From Thiosulfatimonas sediminis (GTDB lineage: Bacteria > Pseudomonadota > Gammaproteobacteria > Thiomicrospirales > Thiomicrospiraceae): a stretch of 64,000 nucleotides of DNA. The stretch lies in NCBI RefSeq assembly GCF_011398355.1, contig NZ_AP021889.1, positions 806,001-870,000 of the forward strand. The letters run 5' to 3'. The position numbers and the translations under genes were made by a program. The notes beneath the pieces were generated by a model. It was not told where the DNA came from and did no database searches. It was given only the letters and a program-made list of their open reading frames with translations. Each line of letters starts with the position of its first letter. The first letter of the stretch is position 1. Positions 26,457-35,192 of the stretch are shown here, one piece after another.

Positions 26457-26507
26457 TATTGGACTCAATCTATAATATTGTTATTTTCTAATAGAAACTG
26501 TCTCGTT

Positions 26508-26954
26508 TCAAGGGATTTTTATATATTGCGAATCGCTGGTTAACCAGGTTTTAAGAGTTTTAATTACTAACGTGACTTCTTTAGGTGTTTTACCTCGTAA
26601 TGAGCATTCCCAGACTGTGGCAACTCGCCAACCTTGATTGATTAGTCTATCGATATTTTTTCGATCACGAGATTTATTTAATTTTATTTTGTTTGACCAA
26701 AACTCTTGGTTTGATTTTGGTAGCTTACCGTGCGGGCAGTTATGTCCATGCCAAAAACAGCCGTGAACAAAAATTACCGCTTTGTATTTTGGTAGAACTA
26801 TATCAGGTGTTGCGGGGAGTGTCCTGTCGTTAATTTTGTACCTGAAACCTCTTACGAAAAGCGCTTTTCTTACCACTAACTCGATGGAAGTGTTTTTGTT
26901 TCTAACCTTAGACATCATCTTACTTCTTGTTCTTTGATCGACGGTGTCTGTCAT
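26508..26954 (-). CDS. vsr: Vsr-family mismatch/patch-repair endonuclease, transposon cargo
   Basis: A 148-residue Vsr-type endonuclease. MTDTVDQRTRSKMMSKVRNK opens the protein as in E. coli Vsr. The catalytic aspartate (PATPDIVLP), the histidines of FVHGCFWHGH, and the structural cysteines (GCFWHGHNCPHG) are all present. Vsr nicks beside T:G mismatches made by 5-methylcytosine deamination, and relatives serve as restriction nucleases. The frame is open to 27026, but the ATG at 26954, with TAAGGT upstream, starts the conserved region. It begins 17 bases after the tnsE-like stop and precedes the ATPase gene by 51 bases. It is the only recognisable nuclease in the cargo. Confidence 0.92.
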   Translation of the reverse strand: MTDTVDQRTRSKMMSKVRNKNTSIELVVRKALFVRGFRYKINDRTLPATPDIVLPKYKAVIFVHGCFWHGHNCPHGKLPKSNQEFWSNKIKLNKSRDRKNIDRLINQGWRVATVWECSLRGKTPKEVTLVIKTLKTWLTSDSQYIKIP

Positions 26955-26971
26955 GAAGTGAAACCTTACAA

Positions 26972-28621
26972 TTAAACAGAAATTTTTTGAATGATGACTG
27001 ATTCTAGTTTGTCGATAGAATTCCATGTGTGAAGAACTCTTTCAAAATCTAAAGACAGTCCAGAAACGACAGAGCCTTTGGTTCCATCCCACACACCTTT
27101 GTAGCGGGTTAAGTTCTTCATAATTGTATCGAGAGTTTGGTCGCCGATTATTTTTTTGCTTTTGATTAATCCAACGGTGCATTCGTTTTTTCGACGTTGT
27201 TGGATATCAATCCAACAGTAGTGATTACCATTGTGCTTAATATCGACGGCAATATAGCTTCTTCGGGTTTTGCTAGCGGATTCCAAATAAGCCCATTGCC
27301 TTCTTGTACTGGCTTCAGACAGAGGGACAACGTCAATTCTTCTAATTTTTATCTTCATGCCATCACTGGCAAGTTGTTTTACCGCTTCCTGAAGCATTTC
27401 CAAGTCTGCGCCGACGCCTTTGCTTCGATTGATTTTAGCCTGTTGGTTGGTCGAGTCTTTGCCGTAGTTGCCTTGACCAGTTCCTAGACCGTCGGCTTCC
27501 GGCGCTTTAGGTTTGTTTGGAGGGGATTTATAGCGGTTGTATTCTTTGCTCTCCGGTTTGATGATTTCTTTATTTTCTAAAAAATCGAATTGAGCCGATT
27601 GGATGAGAATATTTTGAATTGGAAGGTTTTTGTGCGTTTCCTTTTCACTATTCAGCTCTTGACCATCAATTTCCTTTTCATCGTTTCTGTTTAGGTTTCG
27701 GTCGTAGGTTTTCTTTTCTTCCTGCTCCATATCTGTTTCGGAATCGGCCTTTGTCGAATTATTATCTCGGTCGACTTGAAGCTGAGAGAAAGGGAATGGA
27801 TGTGAGCACTTCAGTAATTGAAGTATTAGGTATCGTGGGCGTTCTTTAGTTCCAATTTGTAAGCCTTTTGCCTTCCAGCGAGTTGTGCCAATAAAAGGAA
27901 TAGCGCATTCGAAGAAGCCGGATTTATTCGAGTCTAAGTTTCTGAGTAAGCTTTTATGAATTTCTTGAACGCCATGCTTAGCGTTTTCGTCGAAAAGGAT
28001 TCTGCCTATTGTCCAAGCGTCAATATCGGAAAATCGCTGCCTTAAATGAACAATAGCTCTGTCTAATTCTGAATCAAAACCGCATTTTTCATAATTAACA
28101 ATATCGTTAAGGTCATAACTGTATTCTCCCCAAAATGCACTATGGGCTAGGTCAGTAGAATGGCAATAATAAAAGCGGGCAACTTCGGAGGCTGGGATGA
28201 TAATTCCGTAAGGGTCTTGGTTATATTCAATTGCAAGGCAACTCGATGAGGCAAATTCTTTAGGAATATCTCGAATGGTAGGTGGTATGGCATATTTTCC
28301 GGCTTCGATTTTATCCCATGCTTCGATGATACGAATGCAATCCGGAGTGATATTGATCTTGGGTAAGATGAAATTTTCAATTTGGTCAGGTTCGTAAATA
28401 GTGAGCCGTTTATCTCTCCAATTAGAACCGATTTTTAGAAGTGGAAGTTGGCCGACTCCGATTTCGATTGTTCGATCACCATGCTTAGAGCGAATGCCTA
28501 CTTCAATTAGTGGCTCGGACGGTACTTGAGGATTTCTGGTGATCCGTCCGTGCCAGATGATTGTCCAGTTTCCATTGGGAAACTCTTTTATAGGCGGTGT
28601 GTTTTGAAAGATTTCGGCCAT
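26972..28621 (-). CDS. tnsE: TnsE-like target-selection protein
   Basis: A 549-residue protein, close to Tn7 TnsE (538 residues). Regions that line up by eye with TnsE are VGQLPLLK near the N-terminus, IIIPASEVARFYYCHSTDLA, DIDAWTIGRILFDENAKHGV, a mid-protein acidic linker (about 290-370), and a C-terminal half around GVGADLEMLQEAVKQL and ...YKGVWDGTKGSVVSG...DFERVLHTWNSI. TnsE directs Tn7 to replicating DNA through the sliding clamp. Its ATG (28621) lies four bases from the innermost right-end TnsB-type site. It is placed alone at the opposite end from tnsABC and heads an operon with the defence-like cargo. The assignment is by pattern memory and length, not alignment. Confidence 0.7.
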   Translation of the reverse strand: MAEIFQNTPPIKEFPNGNWTIIWHGRITRNPQVPSEPLIEVGIRSKHGDRTIEIGVGQLPLLKIGSNWRDKRLTIYEPDQIENFILPKINITPDCIRIIEAWDKIEAGKYAIPPTIRDIPKEFASSSCLAIEYNQDPYGIIIPASEVARFYYCHSTDLAHSAFWGEYSYDLNDIVNYEKCGFDSELDRAIVHLRQRFSDIDAWTIGRILFDENAKHGVQEIHKSLLRNLDSNKSGFFECAIPFIGTTRWKAKGLQIGTKERPRYLILQLLKCSHPFPFSQLQVDRDNNSTKADSETDMEQEEKKTYDRNLNRNDEKEIDGQELNSEKETHKNLPIQNILIQSAQFDFLENKEIIKPESKEYNRYKSPPNKPKAPEADGLGTGQGNYGKDSTNQQAKINRSKGVGADLEMLQEAVKQLASDGMKIKIRRIDVVPLSEASTRRQWAYLESASKTRRSYIAVDIKHNGNHYCWIDIQQRRKNECTVGLIKSKKIIGDQTLDTIMKNLTRYKGVWDGTKGSVVSGLSLDFERVLHTWNSIDKLESVIIQKISV

Positions 28622-28624
28622 TCT

Positions 28625-28691
28625 CAGTACAAATTAATTTTGTAGAATCCAAAATAATGTTGTTCAGTCCAAATTAATGTTGAAACTCACA
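28625..28691 (-). repeat. Right transposon end with three abutting TnsB-type sites
   Basis: Three related motifs lie side by side at 28665-28684, 28645-28663 and 28625-28644 in the opposite orientation to the left-end sites. The terminus, read inward, is TGTGAG. Close packing of sites is the known style of the Tn7 right end. The outermost site contains the TGA that now ends lipA, and the innermost abuts the tnsE start, so TnsB could also control this promoter. Confidence 0.8.
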
Positions 28692-29704
28692 TCTTGTTTG
28701 TCACTGCTTTTGGCTTGTAAATCGGCGTGGTACGAACTGCGAACCATTGGGCCAGCGGCGACGTTTTCAAAGCCCATTTGATAACCGGCGTCTTCTATTT
28801 TTTTGAACTCTTCAGGGCTCCAGTATTTTTTCACGGCTAAGTGAAAGCTGCTTGGCTGTAAATACTGGCCAACGGTGAGCATTTGCACATCGTGGGCACG
28901 TAAATCATGCATCACTTGCAGCAGTTCATCCATGGTTTCCCCTAAACCGACCATTAACCCAGATTTAGTTTTAACTTCGGGGTGCAGTGCTTTAAAGCGT
29001 TTGAGTAGATCCAAAGAGGATTGATAATCGGCACCAGGACGCGCCTCTTCGTAGAGGCGTGGGATGGTTTCCAAATTATGGTTCAGCACATCTGGTGGTT
29101 GCTGGTTCAATGTTTCCAGAGCGACCGTCAAGCGACCACGAAAATCCGGTACAAGCGTTTCAATTTTGGTTTGCGGTGATGCGCTACGAATGGCGGCGAC
29201 ACAGTCGTTAAAATGTTGGGCGCCACCATCACGTAAGTCATCGCGGTCAACGGAGGTTATGACAATGTATTTCAAGCCCATCGCTTTTACGGTGCGTGCC
29301 AGATGCGCCGGTTCTTCTTGATTTAACGGTTTTGGTCGACCGTGCGTAACATCGCAAAATGGGCATTTACGCGTGCAAATATCGCCCATAATCATAAACG
29401 TAGCGGTGCCGTGACCGAAACATTCCGCAAGATTGGGGCAAGAGGCTTCTTCACAGACGCTGTGTAGGCCTTGTTCGCGCATGATGTTTTTGAGTTCCCG
29501 AATGCGGTGAATGTCTTTTGCTTTTGGGAGTTGTGCTTTAATCCAGCGCGGTTTTTTCAATTTTGGCGCTTCTGGATCTGGGCGTAATTTCAGCGATTTG
29601 GTTTTGTACTGACCCTTTGGCATGGCTGCATTACGCTCTTTGAGATTACTGAGGTTGCCAATTTGCTCCAGTTGAATCTCTTGTCGCTGCGGGGGTTGTG
29701 ACAT
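28664..29704 (-). CDS. lipA: Lipoyl synthase with a transposon-encoded C-terminus
   Basis: A 346-residue radical-SAM enzyme that inserts two sulfurs into octanoyl groups to make lipoate. The auxiliary-cluster cysteines ([12 protein letters not shown]) and the radical-SAM CTRKCPFC are intact. The last residues V-S-F-N-I-N-L-D and the TGA lie within the right end of the Tn7-like element (28664-28690). The native tail D-I-Q-F-N-T-L plus TAA is still present at 15343-15369. The enzyme core is untouched and the replaced tail is only eight residues, so activity is probably kept. Confidence 0.95.
   Translation of the reverse strand: MSQPPQRQEIQLEQIGNLSNLKERNAAMPKGQYKTKSLKLRPDPEAPKLKKPRWIKAQLPKAKDIHRIRELKNIMREQGLHSVCEEASCPNLAECFGHGTATFMIMGDICTRKCPFCDVTHGRPKPLNQEEPAHLARTVKAMGLKYIVITSVDRDDLRDGGAQHFNDCVAAIRSASPQTKIETLVPDFRGRLTVALETLNQQPPDVLNHNLETIPRLYEEARPGADYQSSLDLLKRFKALHPEVKTKSGLMVGLGETMDELLQVMHDLRAHDVQMLTVGQYLQPSSFHLAVKKYWSPEEFKKIEDAGYQMGFENVAAGPMVRSSYHADLQAKSSDKQDVSFNINLD
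28692..28696. repeat. Target site duplication, right copy (TCTTG)
   Basis: TCTTG directly follows the transposon right end and matches 15365-15369. It lies in the codons for Gln-Asp near the end of lipA. Confidence 0.85.
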
Positions 29705-29759
29705 AGTTAGTACTCGTATTCGCTTAAAAGGCGCCTATTATAATTCATTCGCAGAATTT

Positions 29760-30413
29760 TCAAAAATCGGCGCTTAATTCGATAGTAGAGGATTGTTCGA
29801 TTTGTTGCTCTAAGTGTTGGCACAGCTCTCTGCCAAGCGTGTCTAGCCCAGGTAAGCGCGGTTTTGGTAGTAATGCGCTGAGTTGAGTCATTTGCATTTG
29901 CGCTAATCCGCATGGGTTAATGGCCTGAAACGGGGTTAAATCCATTGCGACATTCAACGCGAGGCCATGATAGCTTTTTTGTTTGCGGATTTTGAGGCCG
30001 AGTGAGGCGATTTTTTGACCATCGACATAGACTCCAGGCGCATCGACACGTGCGTAGGCCTGAATGCCATAGTCTGCCAAAAGGGCGATAATGCTGTTCT
30101 CCAGAATGGATACCAACGCACGCACTCCGAGTTTTCGGCGTTTCAAATCGATTAAGACATAGACGATTAATTGTCCAGGTGCATGATAGGTAATTTGTCC
30201 GCCGCGATCGCTTTGGACGATCGGTATTCTTGGGTCGGGACGCAGCAGGTGTTCCGCTTTGCCATTTAATCCTTGGGTGTAAACCGGTGGGTGTTCGACT
30301 ACCCACAATTCATCCGCTGTGCTGGTGCTGCGCTGATTGGTGAACGCTTGCATCGCTTGCCAAGTGTTTTGATAGTCTTGTAGTCCTAAGTATTTAACGC
30401 GGATAGGCATCAT
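29760..30413 (-). CDS. lipB: Octanoyltransferase LipB
   Basis: A 217-residue octanoyl-ACP:protein transferase, supplying the substrate for Lip[36 protein letters not shown] with the catalytic lysine, and INPCGL with the catalytic cysteine are present. It lies 55 bases upstream of lipA and directly downstream of ybeD (stop and ATG adjacent), the classic ybeD-lipB-lipA order. Confidence 0.95.
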   Translation of the reverse strand: MMPIRVKYLGLQDYQNTWQAMQAFTNQRSTSTADELWVVEHPPVYTQGLNGKAEHLLRPDPRIPIVQSDRGGQITYHAPGQLIVYVLIDLKRRKLGVRALVSILENSIIALLADYGIQAYARVDAPGVYVDGQKIASLGLKIRKQKSYHGLALNVAMDLTPFQAINPCGLAQMQMTQLSALLPKPRLPGLDTLGRELCQHLEQQIEQSSTIELSADF

Positions 30414-30704
30414 TTACAGCGTCATTTTTACTTCTGGATACTGCTTTAATTCGCCATAAATGCCATGAATTTGTTCTATGCAGGTCGCGTAAAAAGTGAT
30501 GTTTACTGAGATAAAGCGTTTGCCTTTTGAGTTGCTGACCTTGATGTTATCGCGCGGTGTGTTCGGCGCATACTTACAGGTAATCTGGTAGACCAGTTCG
30601 ATGAACGCATCGTTATTTTCGCCCATCGCTTTAAGGCGGTAGTCGCATGGAAATTCAATTAAAGTTTCGCTATCGGGAGTGTGTAAATCTGTTGTCATTG
30701 TCAT
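30414..30704 (-). CDS. ybeD: YbeD-family (DUF493) protein
   Basis: A 96-residue DUF493 protein, identified by the ferredoxin-like fold pattern (IEFPCDYRLKAMG, VSNSKGKRFISVNI, IYGELKQYPEVKMTL) and by its place before lipB. The function is not established; an allosteric or lipoate-linked role has been suggested for the family. I start it at the ATG at 30704, seven bases after GGA; an ATG at 30698 is also possible. Confidence 0.85.
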   Translation of the reverse strand: MTMTTDLHTPDSETLIEFPCDYRLKAMGENNDAFIELVYQITCKYAPNTPRDNIKVSNSKGKRFISVNITFYATCIEQIHGIYGELKQYPEVKMTL

Positions 30705-30711
30705 AAAATCC

Positions 30712-30745
30712 AAAAAGCCGCAGCGGCTCAAAGTCAACTACGGCT
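30712..30745 (-). terminator. Intrinsic terminator after dacA
   Basis: On the minus strand AGCCGTAG pairs with CTGCGGCT (one wobble) and is followed by TTTTT. It separates dacA from ybeD-lipB-lipA, although the T-run overlaps the ybeD ribosome-site region. Confidence 0.65.
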
Positions 30746-30783
30746 GTTATTAGAAAATCAAGTTTGAGGGAGAATGGCTTGTT

Positions 30784-31992
30784 TTAAGCGCTCTTGTCCC
30801 AGAGTGACTGGAAAGTCATTTTTACTTGGTCAATCAGTTTTTTGAAGAAAGAACCTTCTTGCACTGAATCTAATGCGATCAGTGGGCGTGAGGCAACTTC
30901 CTTGTCGCCAAGCGTTACTTTTAACTGACCGATTTCGCTGCCTTCGCCAATGGGCGCTTTAATGGCGTTTGCGACTAAGGTGTCTAATTTAAGATTGTTA
31001 TATTGGCCGCGAGGTACGGTTACATAAAGATCTTCAGCCAGTCCCAGTCCGATTAGATCGCGGTTACCTTCCCACACGGTCACGTCTTTCAGGCGCTGAA
31101 ATGCGTTGTACATTTTATGGGTTTCAAAGAAGCGGAAGCCGTAGTTAAGCAATTTTTGAGTTTCTTGTACGCGAGTATTGGCGCTATTGGTGCCAAGAAC
31201 CACCGAAATAAGACGCATATCATCACGTTTTGCAGACGAAACTAAACAGTATCCAGCGCTTTCGGTGTGGCCAGTTTTTAAGCCGTCGACCGTCTCATCT
31301 TGCCATAACAGTTTATTGCGGTTGTATTGAGTGATGCCGTTGAACGTGAATTTTTTCTCGGAATACCATGAATACTCTTCTGGGAAGTTTTTGATAAGTG
31401 CTTTGGTCAATAACACTAAATCGTGCGCGCTGGTGTAGTGCTCTTCGTGCGGTAGACCGGTGGCGTTGACGTAATGTGTATTGGTCATGCCAAGCGATTT
31501 GGCGTATTTATTCATTAATTGTGCAAACACTTCTTCGCTGCCGGCGATGTGTTCAGCCAGTGCGACTGAGGCGTCGTTACCAGATTGAATGACCATGCCT
31601 TTAATTAAATCACGCACAGCAACTTGCTTGCCGACTTCGATAAACATTTTTGAGCCCGGCATTTTCCAGGCTTTTTGTGAGATGGTGACCATGTCATCCA
31701 TGCTCATATTGCCGTTGTTTAATTCATTAATCACCACATAGCCGGTCATAATTTTGGTTAAGCTGGCAGGTTCAACACGTTTATCAGCGTCTTTTTCAGC
31801 CAAAATGCGACCACTGTCAAAATCAATCAATAGATAGGCGTTACCAGCAATTTCCGGCGGTGATGGAACGACGTGCGGTGTTTGAATAGCCGCAATGGCG
31901 GTTGGGTTGGCACTGCTCACCGCACTGAATATAAGCATGCAGCTGAGAATGAACAGACGGATTGTGTGACTTAAGGCAGGTGTGTAATACAT
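30784..31992 (-). CDS. dacA: D-alanyl-D-alanine carboxypeptidase (PBP5/6 type)
   Basis: A 402-residue low-molecular-weight penicillin-binding protein that trims the terminal D-Ala of peptidoglycan stem peptides in the periplasm. It has a signal peptide (ending VSSANP), SLTK with the catalytic serine, SGNDA and KTGHT. A C-terminal beta domain ends in an amphipathic anchor (FFKKLIDQVKMTFQSLW). The frame is open to 32136, but the ATG at 31992 gives a proper signal peptide. It follows the rod-shape operon, which shares its cell-wall role. Confidence 0.94.
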   Translation of the reverse strand: MYYTPALSHTIRLFILSCMLIFSAVSSANPTAIAAIQTPHVVPSPPEIAGNAYLLIDFDSGRILAEKDADKRVEPASLTKIMTGYVVINELNNGNMSMDDMVTISQKAWKMPGSKMFIEVGKQVAVRDLIKGMVIQSGNDASVALAEHIAGSEEVFAQLMNKYAKSLGMTNTHYVNATGLPHEEHYTSAHDLVLLTKALIKNFPEEYSWYSEKKFTFNGITQYNRNKLLWQDETVDGLKTGHTESAGYCLVSSAKRDDMRLISVVLGTNSANTRVQETQKLLNYGFRFFETHKMYNAFQRLKDVTVWEGNRDLIGLGLAEDLYVTVPRGQYNNLKLDTLVANAIKAPIGEGSEIGQLKVTLGDKEVASRPLIALDSVQEGSFFKKLIDQVKMTFQSLWDKSA

Positions 31993-32178
31993 AGTAATTA
32001 GACTTTTTTCCAATTCTCGATTAACGAACAACCGACACGTAAATAACGCCGCAATTGGCGCAGGTCGGTTTGTAAAATTGCCTGCTAATGTACCACATTT
32101 TGTGCGAAAACCTAAACCGACTGAGGGTGCTTTCAAGGGTTGCCGCAGAGTTTTCTCGTTGGCACGGAACGAATCGGT

Positions 32179-33303
32179 TTATTCGGTGAGCATTTTTCGA
32201 TGCGTTTGAATGGACATCAAGATGCCAAAGCTAATCATTAGGGTTACCAGTGAACTGCCGCCGTAACTGATCAGTGGCAACGGCAAGCCGACCACCGGCA
32301 GTAATCCACTGACCATGCCGATATTGACGAATACATATACAAAGAAAATCATCGTGAGACTGCCGGCAATTAAGCGGGTGAATTGGTCTTGGGCTTGCGC
32401 CGCGATATAAAGCCCGCGAGCAATCACGAAAAGATACATCGCCAGCAGGGAGATAACCCCAATTAAACCAAATTCTTCAGAGAGAACCGAAAAGATAAAG
32501 TCGGTGGTACTTTCGGGTAAAAACTCCAAATGTGCTTGGGTGCTGCCCAAATATCCTTTGCCTTCGATACCGCCAGAGCCGATGGCGATTTTTGATTGAA
32601 TAATGTGATAGCCCGAGCCAAGCGGGTCAGACTCTGGGTTTAAGAACGTCATGACACGCTGTTTTTGGTAATCGTACATATTTTCCCACGCAATCGGGAT
32701 GGCGGCGGCAACTGCGAGCAGCGCTGCGATAATCATTTTCCACGGCAAGCCAGCAAAGAAAATGACAAATAGGCCAGACATGGCAATCAGCAGAGAGGTG
32801 CCTAGGTCCGGCTGGATAACGATTAATCCAGCACTTAATCCGATGACCAGCAAGGCAACGAAAATTCGCTGATAGCTTGGTGGGTAGCTGGTGTGCGCAA
32901 AAATCCACGCAATCATAATCGGCAGAACCACTTTCATCAGTTCGGAGGGTTGGAAGCGCACCGGACCAAACTCCAACCAGCGCTGGGCTCCCATGCCGAT
33001 GACCCCAAAAAGTGGCACGGCGATTAACAAGGCCAAGGCGAAGAGATATAAAAATGGGGTGAATAGGAAGATAATTGATGGCTTAATTTGAGCGAACAGC
33101 AGCATTAAGCCAAAAGCAAAAGTGACACGCATTATGTGACGTTGCGTTACCGCCCAATCACCGCCCGAAGCGCTATACACAATGGCCACGCTGCTGCTTA
33201 ATAACAATAACACGCCCAGCAGTAGCCAGCCGTCTAGGTGCAGGCGATTGAGTAGGCCACGATTGCGGCGGTAGACCTGCTCTTTTTCATCATGGATTCT
33301 CAT
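32179..33303 (-). CDS. rodA: Rod-shape peptidoglycan glycosyltransferase RodA
   Basis: A 374-residue SEDS-family polymerase with about ten membrane helices. Conserved RWLEFGPVRFQPSELMK, IQPDLGTS, SVLSEEFGLIG and LPLISYGGSSL are visible. It polymerises lateral-wall glycan with its partner PBP2. Its start overlaps the mrdA stop by four bases. Confidence 0.95.
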   Translation of the reverse strand: MRIHDEKEQVYRRNRGLLNRLHLDGWLLLGVLLLLSSSVAIVYSASGGDWAVTQRHIMRVTFAFGLMLLFAQIKPSIIFLFTPFLYLFALALLIAVPLFGVIGMGAQRWLEFGPVRFQPSELMKVVLPIMIAWIFAHTSYPPSYQRIFVALLVIGLSAGLIVIQPDLGTSLLIAMSGLFVIFFAGLPWKMIIAALLAVAAAIPIAWENMYDYQKQRVMTFLNPESDPLGSGYHIIQSKIAIGSGGIEGKGYLGSTQAHLEFLPESTTDFIFSVLSEEFGLIGVISLLAMYLFVIARGLYIAAQAQDQFTRLIAGSLTMIFFVYVFVNIGMVSGLLPVVGLPLPLISYGGSSLVTLMISFGILMSIQTHRKMLTE

Positions 33304-35168
33304 CGGTCATTTCCTGAGATGTCGGGAAGCGGGGTTAATGGCAACTCCGGACGTAAATAGCGTTTGATAACATTGACGGCAATCGGCGCGGCGGTTTTTG
33401 AGCCACTGCCGGAGTTTTCAGCAATCACCGCCACGGCAATGCGTGGCCGCTCTGCGGGCGCAAAGCCAATAAATAGCGAATGGTCATGCAGAGATTTATC
33501 TAATTTAGCCGCATCGTAATCGGCTTCGTTCAAGCTAAAGACCTGTGCAGTACCGGTTTTTCCGGCCATCGTAAATGGTAAGTCCTGGCCAAAGCGCCGT
33601 GCTGTACCTGTCGGGCCGTGCATCACGGCAACCATGGATTGTATGACTTTTTCCCAGTGCTCTATTTTTTTGATTTCGATTTGCATTGGCACGATGTCAT
33701 GCTCTTTTTGGAGATTTTGCAGCAGATGTGGAGTAATCTGCTTGCCACGATTTGCCAAGATGGCGGTCGCTCGAGCCAACTGCATCGGTGTGCTCAGGTG
33801 ATAGCCTTGGCCAATCGACGAGATAATCGTCTCGCCCCGATACCAGGGCTTACCTTTGGTGTCGCGCTTCCAGGCTTGCGAAGGCAGGATGCCTTTGGAC
33901 TCGCCCGGCGTATCGATGCCGCTGCGTTGGCCAAAACCAAAGGGGGCCATGGAGTCATGAATTGCATCAATGCCCATATCTAGGCTGAGTTCATAGAAAT
34001 AGGTGTCGCAGGATTGTGCGACTGCCAGATGCATGTCGACCAGTCCATGGCCGGTCCGTTTCCAGTCACGGTAGCGGTGATCTTTGTACTCAAAAAAACC
34101 GGGGTCGTAGATTTTTTTCTGTGGCGTGATGTAATCGTTTTCAATCGCGCCTAGCGCGATAAACGGCTTAATGGTTGAGCCTGGTGGGTATTGGCCATTG
34201 ATTGCACGGTTGATAAAGGGTCGATTAGGGTCGTTGAGCAACGTACTGTAGGATTTGCCGTCAATGCCGTCGACAAAGAGATTTGGGTCAAAGGTCGGGG
34301 TGCTGACGTAGGCCAGAATCTCGCCGTTTTGTGGATCAATCGCAATAATGCTGCCGCGACGACCGCCCATCAGTTGTTCGGAAAATTTTTGCAGTTCGAT
34401 GTCTAGCGTCAGATGGATGTCTTGTCCTGGAACCGCCGGTGTTGTTTCCAGCTTGCGCAGCACCGAGCCACGTACGTTGGTTTCAACCTGCTGAACGCCT
34501 GGATAGCCATGCAAAATGTCTTCGTAATATTTCTCAATGCCGGACTTGCCGATGATTTCCGTTCCGAGATACCGTTTTTCATCCAGGGTTTCCAGTTCGC
34601 GCAAGTTAATGCGACCGACATAGCCGATGGCATGGACACCGGTATTTTTGAATGGGTAGGTGCGCTTGAGGCGGCTGCTGAGAGTGACGCCGGGGTGTTT
34701 GTGATTGAGTACGGCAAAGCGTGCGGCTTCTTGCTCGTTTAAGGTGTACGGTAACGTGTAGGTTTTGGCGCGACGACCCTTGCGGAATTTATTGAAGAAA
34801 TCGTCCATTTTGGCTTGTGGGTAACTGTCCAAGATTTGGCTGAGATCTTGTTCGAAACTCCCGATGTCGCTCATGTCTTCACGGATCAGTTTGATGGCGA
34901 ATACTGGTTGATTATCAGCAATCAGAATATGGTTGCGGTCATAGATTTTACCGCGTGTTGGTGGCAGGACTTCAATTGAAATTCGGTTGCCTTCGGCTAG
35001 GCCATGATAGCGGTCATAGTTTAGCCACTGTAGATAAGCCATACGCCCTATTAGAAACAGAAACAACGCACTGACAAATAGAAATGCAATCACCAAGCGT
35101 GAACGGAATTGCCGTTTACGCTTTTGGTTTTGCTGATCGGTACTAAATTCGAGGCGTTCTGGTTGCAT
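33300..35168 (-). CDS. mrdA: Penicillin-binding protein 2
   Basis: A 622-residue class B transpeptidase of the elongasome. One N-terminal membrane helix (LVIAFLFVSALFLFLIGRMA), a pedestal region (VLPPTRGKIYDRN) and the transpeptidase domain with PPGSTIKPF, SCDTYFYEL and KTGTAQVF are present. It cross-links new glycan made by RodA. It sits downstream of mreD and is coupled to rodA. Confidence 0.95.
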   Translation of the reverse strand: MQPERLEFSTDQQNQKRKRQFRSRLVIAFLFVSALFLFLIGRMAYLQWLNYDRYHGLAEGNRISIEVLPPTRGKIYDRNHILIADNQPVFAIKLIREDMSDIGSFEQDLSQILDSYPQAKMDDFFNKFRKGRRAKTYTLPYTLNEQEAARFAVLNHKHPGVTLSSRLKRTYPFKNTGVHAIGYVGRINLRELETLDEKRYLGTEIIGKSGIEKYYEDILHGYPGVQQVETNVRGSVLRKLETTPAVPGQDIHLTLDIELQKFSEQLMGGRRGSIIAIDPQNGEILAYVSTPTFDPNLFVDGIDGKSYSTLLNDPNRPFINRAINGQYPPGSTIKPFIALGAIENDYITPQKKIYDPGFFEYKDHRYRDWKRTGHGLVDMHLAVAQSCDTYFYELSLDMGIDAIHDSMAPFGFGQRSGIDTPGESKGILPSQAWKRDTKGKPWYRGETIISSIGQGYHLSTPMQLARATAILANRGKQITPHLLQNLQKEHDIVPMQIEIKKIEHWEKVIQSMVAVMHGPTGTARRFGQDLPFTMAGKTGTAQVFSLNEADYDAAKLDKSLHDHSLFIGFAPAERPRIAVAVIAENSGSGSKTAAPIAVNVIKRYLRPELPLTPLPDISGNDR

Positions 35169-35192
35169 GGTCAGATTGTGTGCTTGTCAATG

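Larger units (their letters stand above)
15370..28691. mobile_element. Tn7-like transposon inserted in the 3' end of lipA
   Basis: A 13,322-bp element flanked by TCTTG duplications. The left terminus starts TATGACTTCC and the right terminus, read inward on the minus strand, starts TGTGAGTTTC. The two align without gaps over about 28 bases including ATTAATTTG and ACTG. Each end has three related sites in opposite overall orientation, like the TnsB sites of Tn7. Contents: tnsA, tnsB, tnsC, tniQ and a C5 methyltransferase gene on the plus strand; tnsE-like, vsr, a double-GHKL ATPase gene and a receiver-like gene on the minus strand. The two operons converge at 21183-21214. No cas gene or CRISPR array is present, so this is not a guide-RNA-directed element. 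Confidence 0.93.

Noticed and set aside
15370-28691. CRISPR-associated (guide-RNA) Tn7 transposon
   Set aside because: No Cas6/7/8 or Cas12k-like protein and no repeat-spacer array is present in the element.
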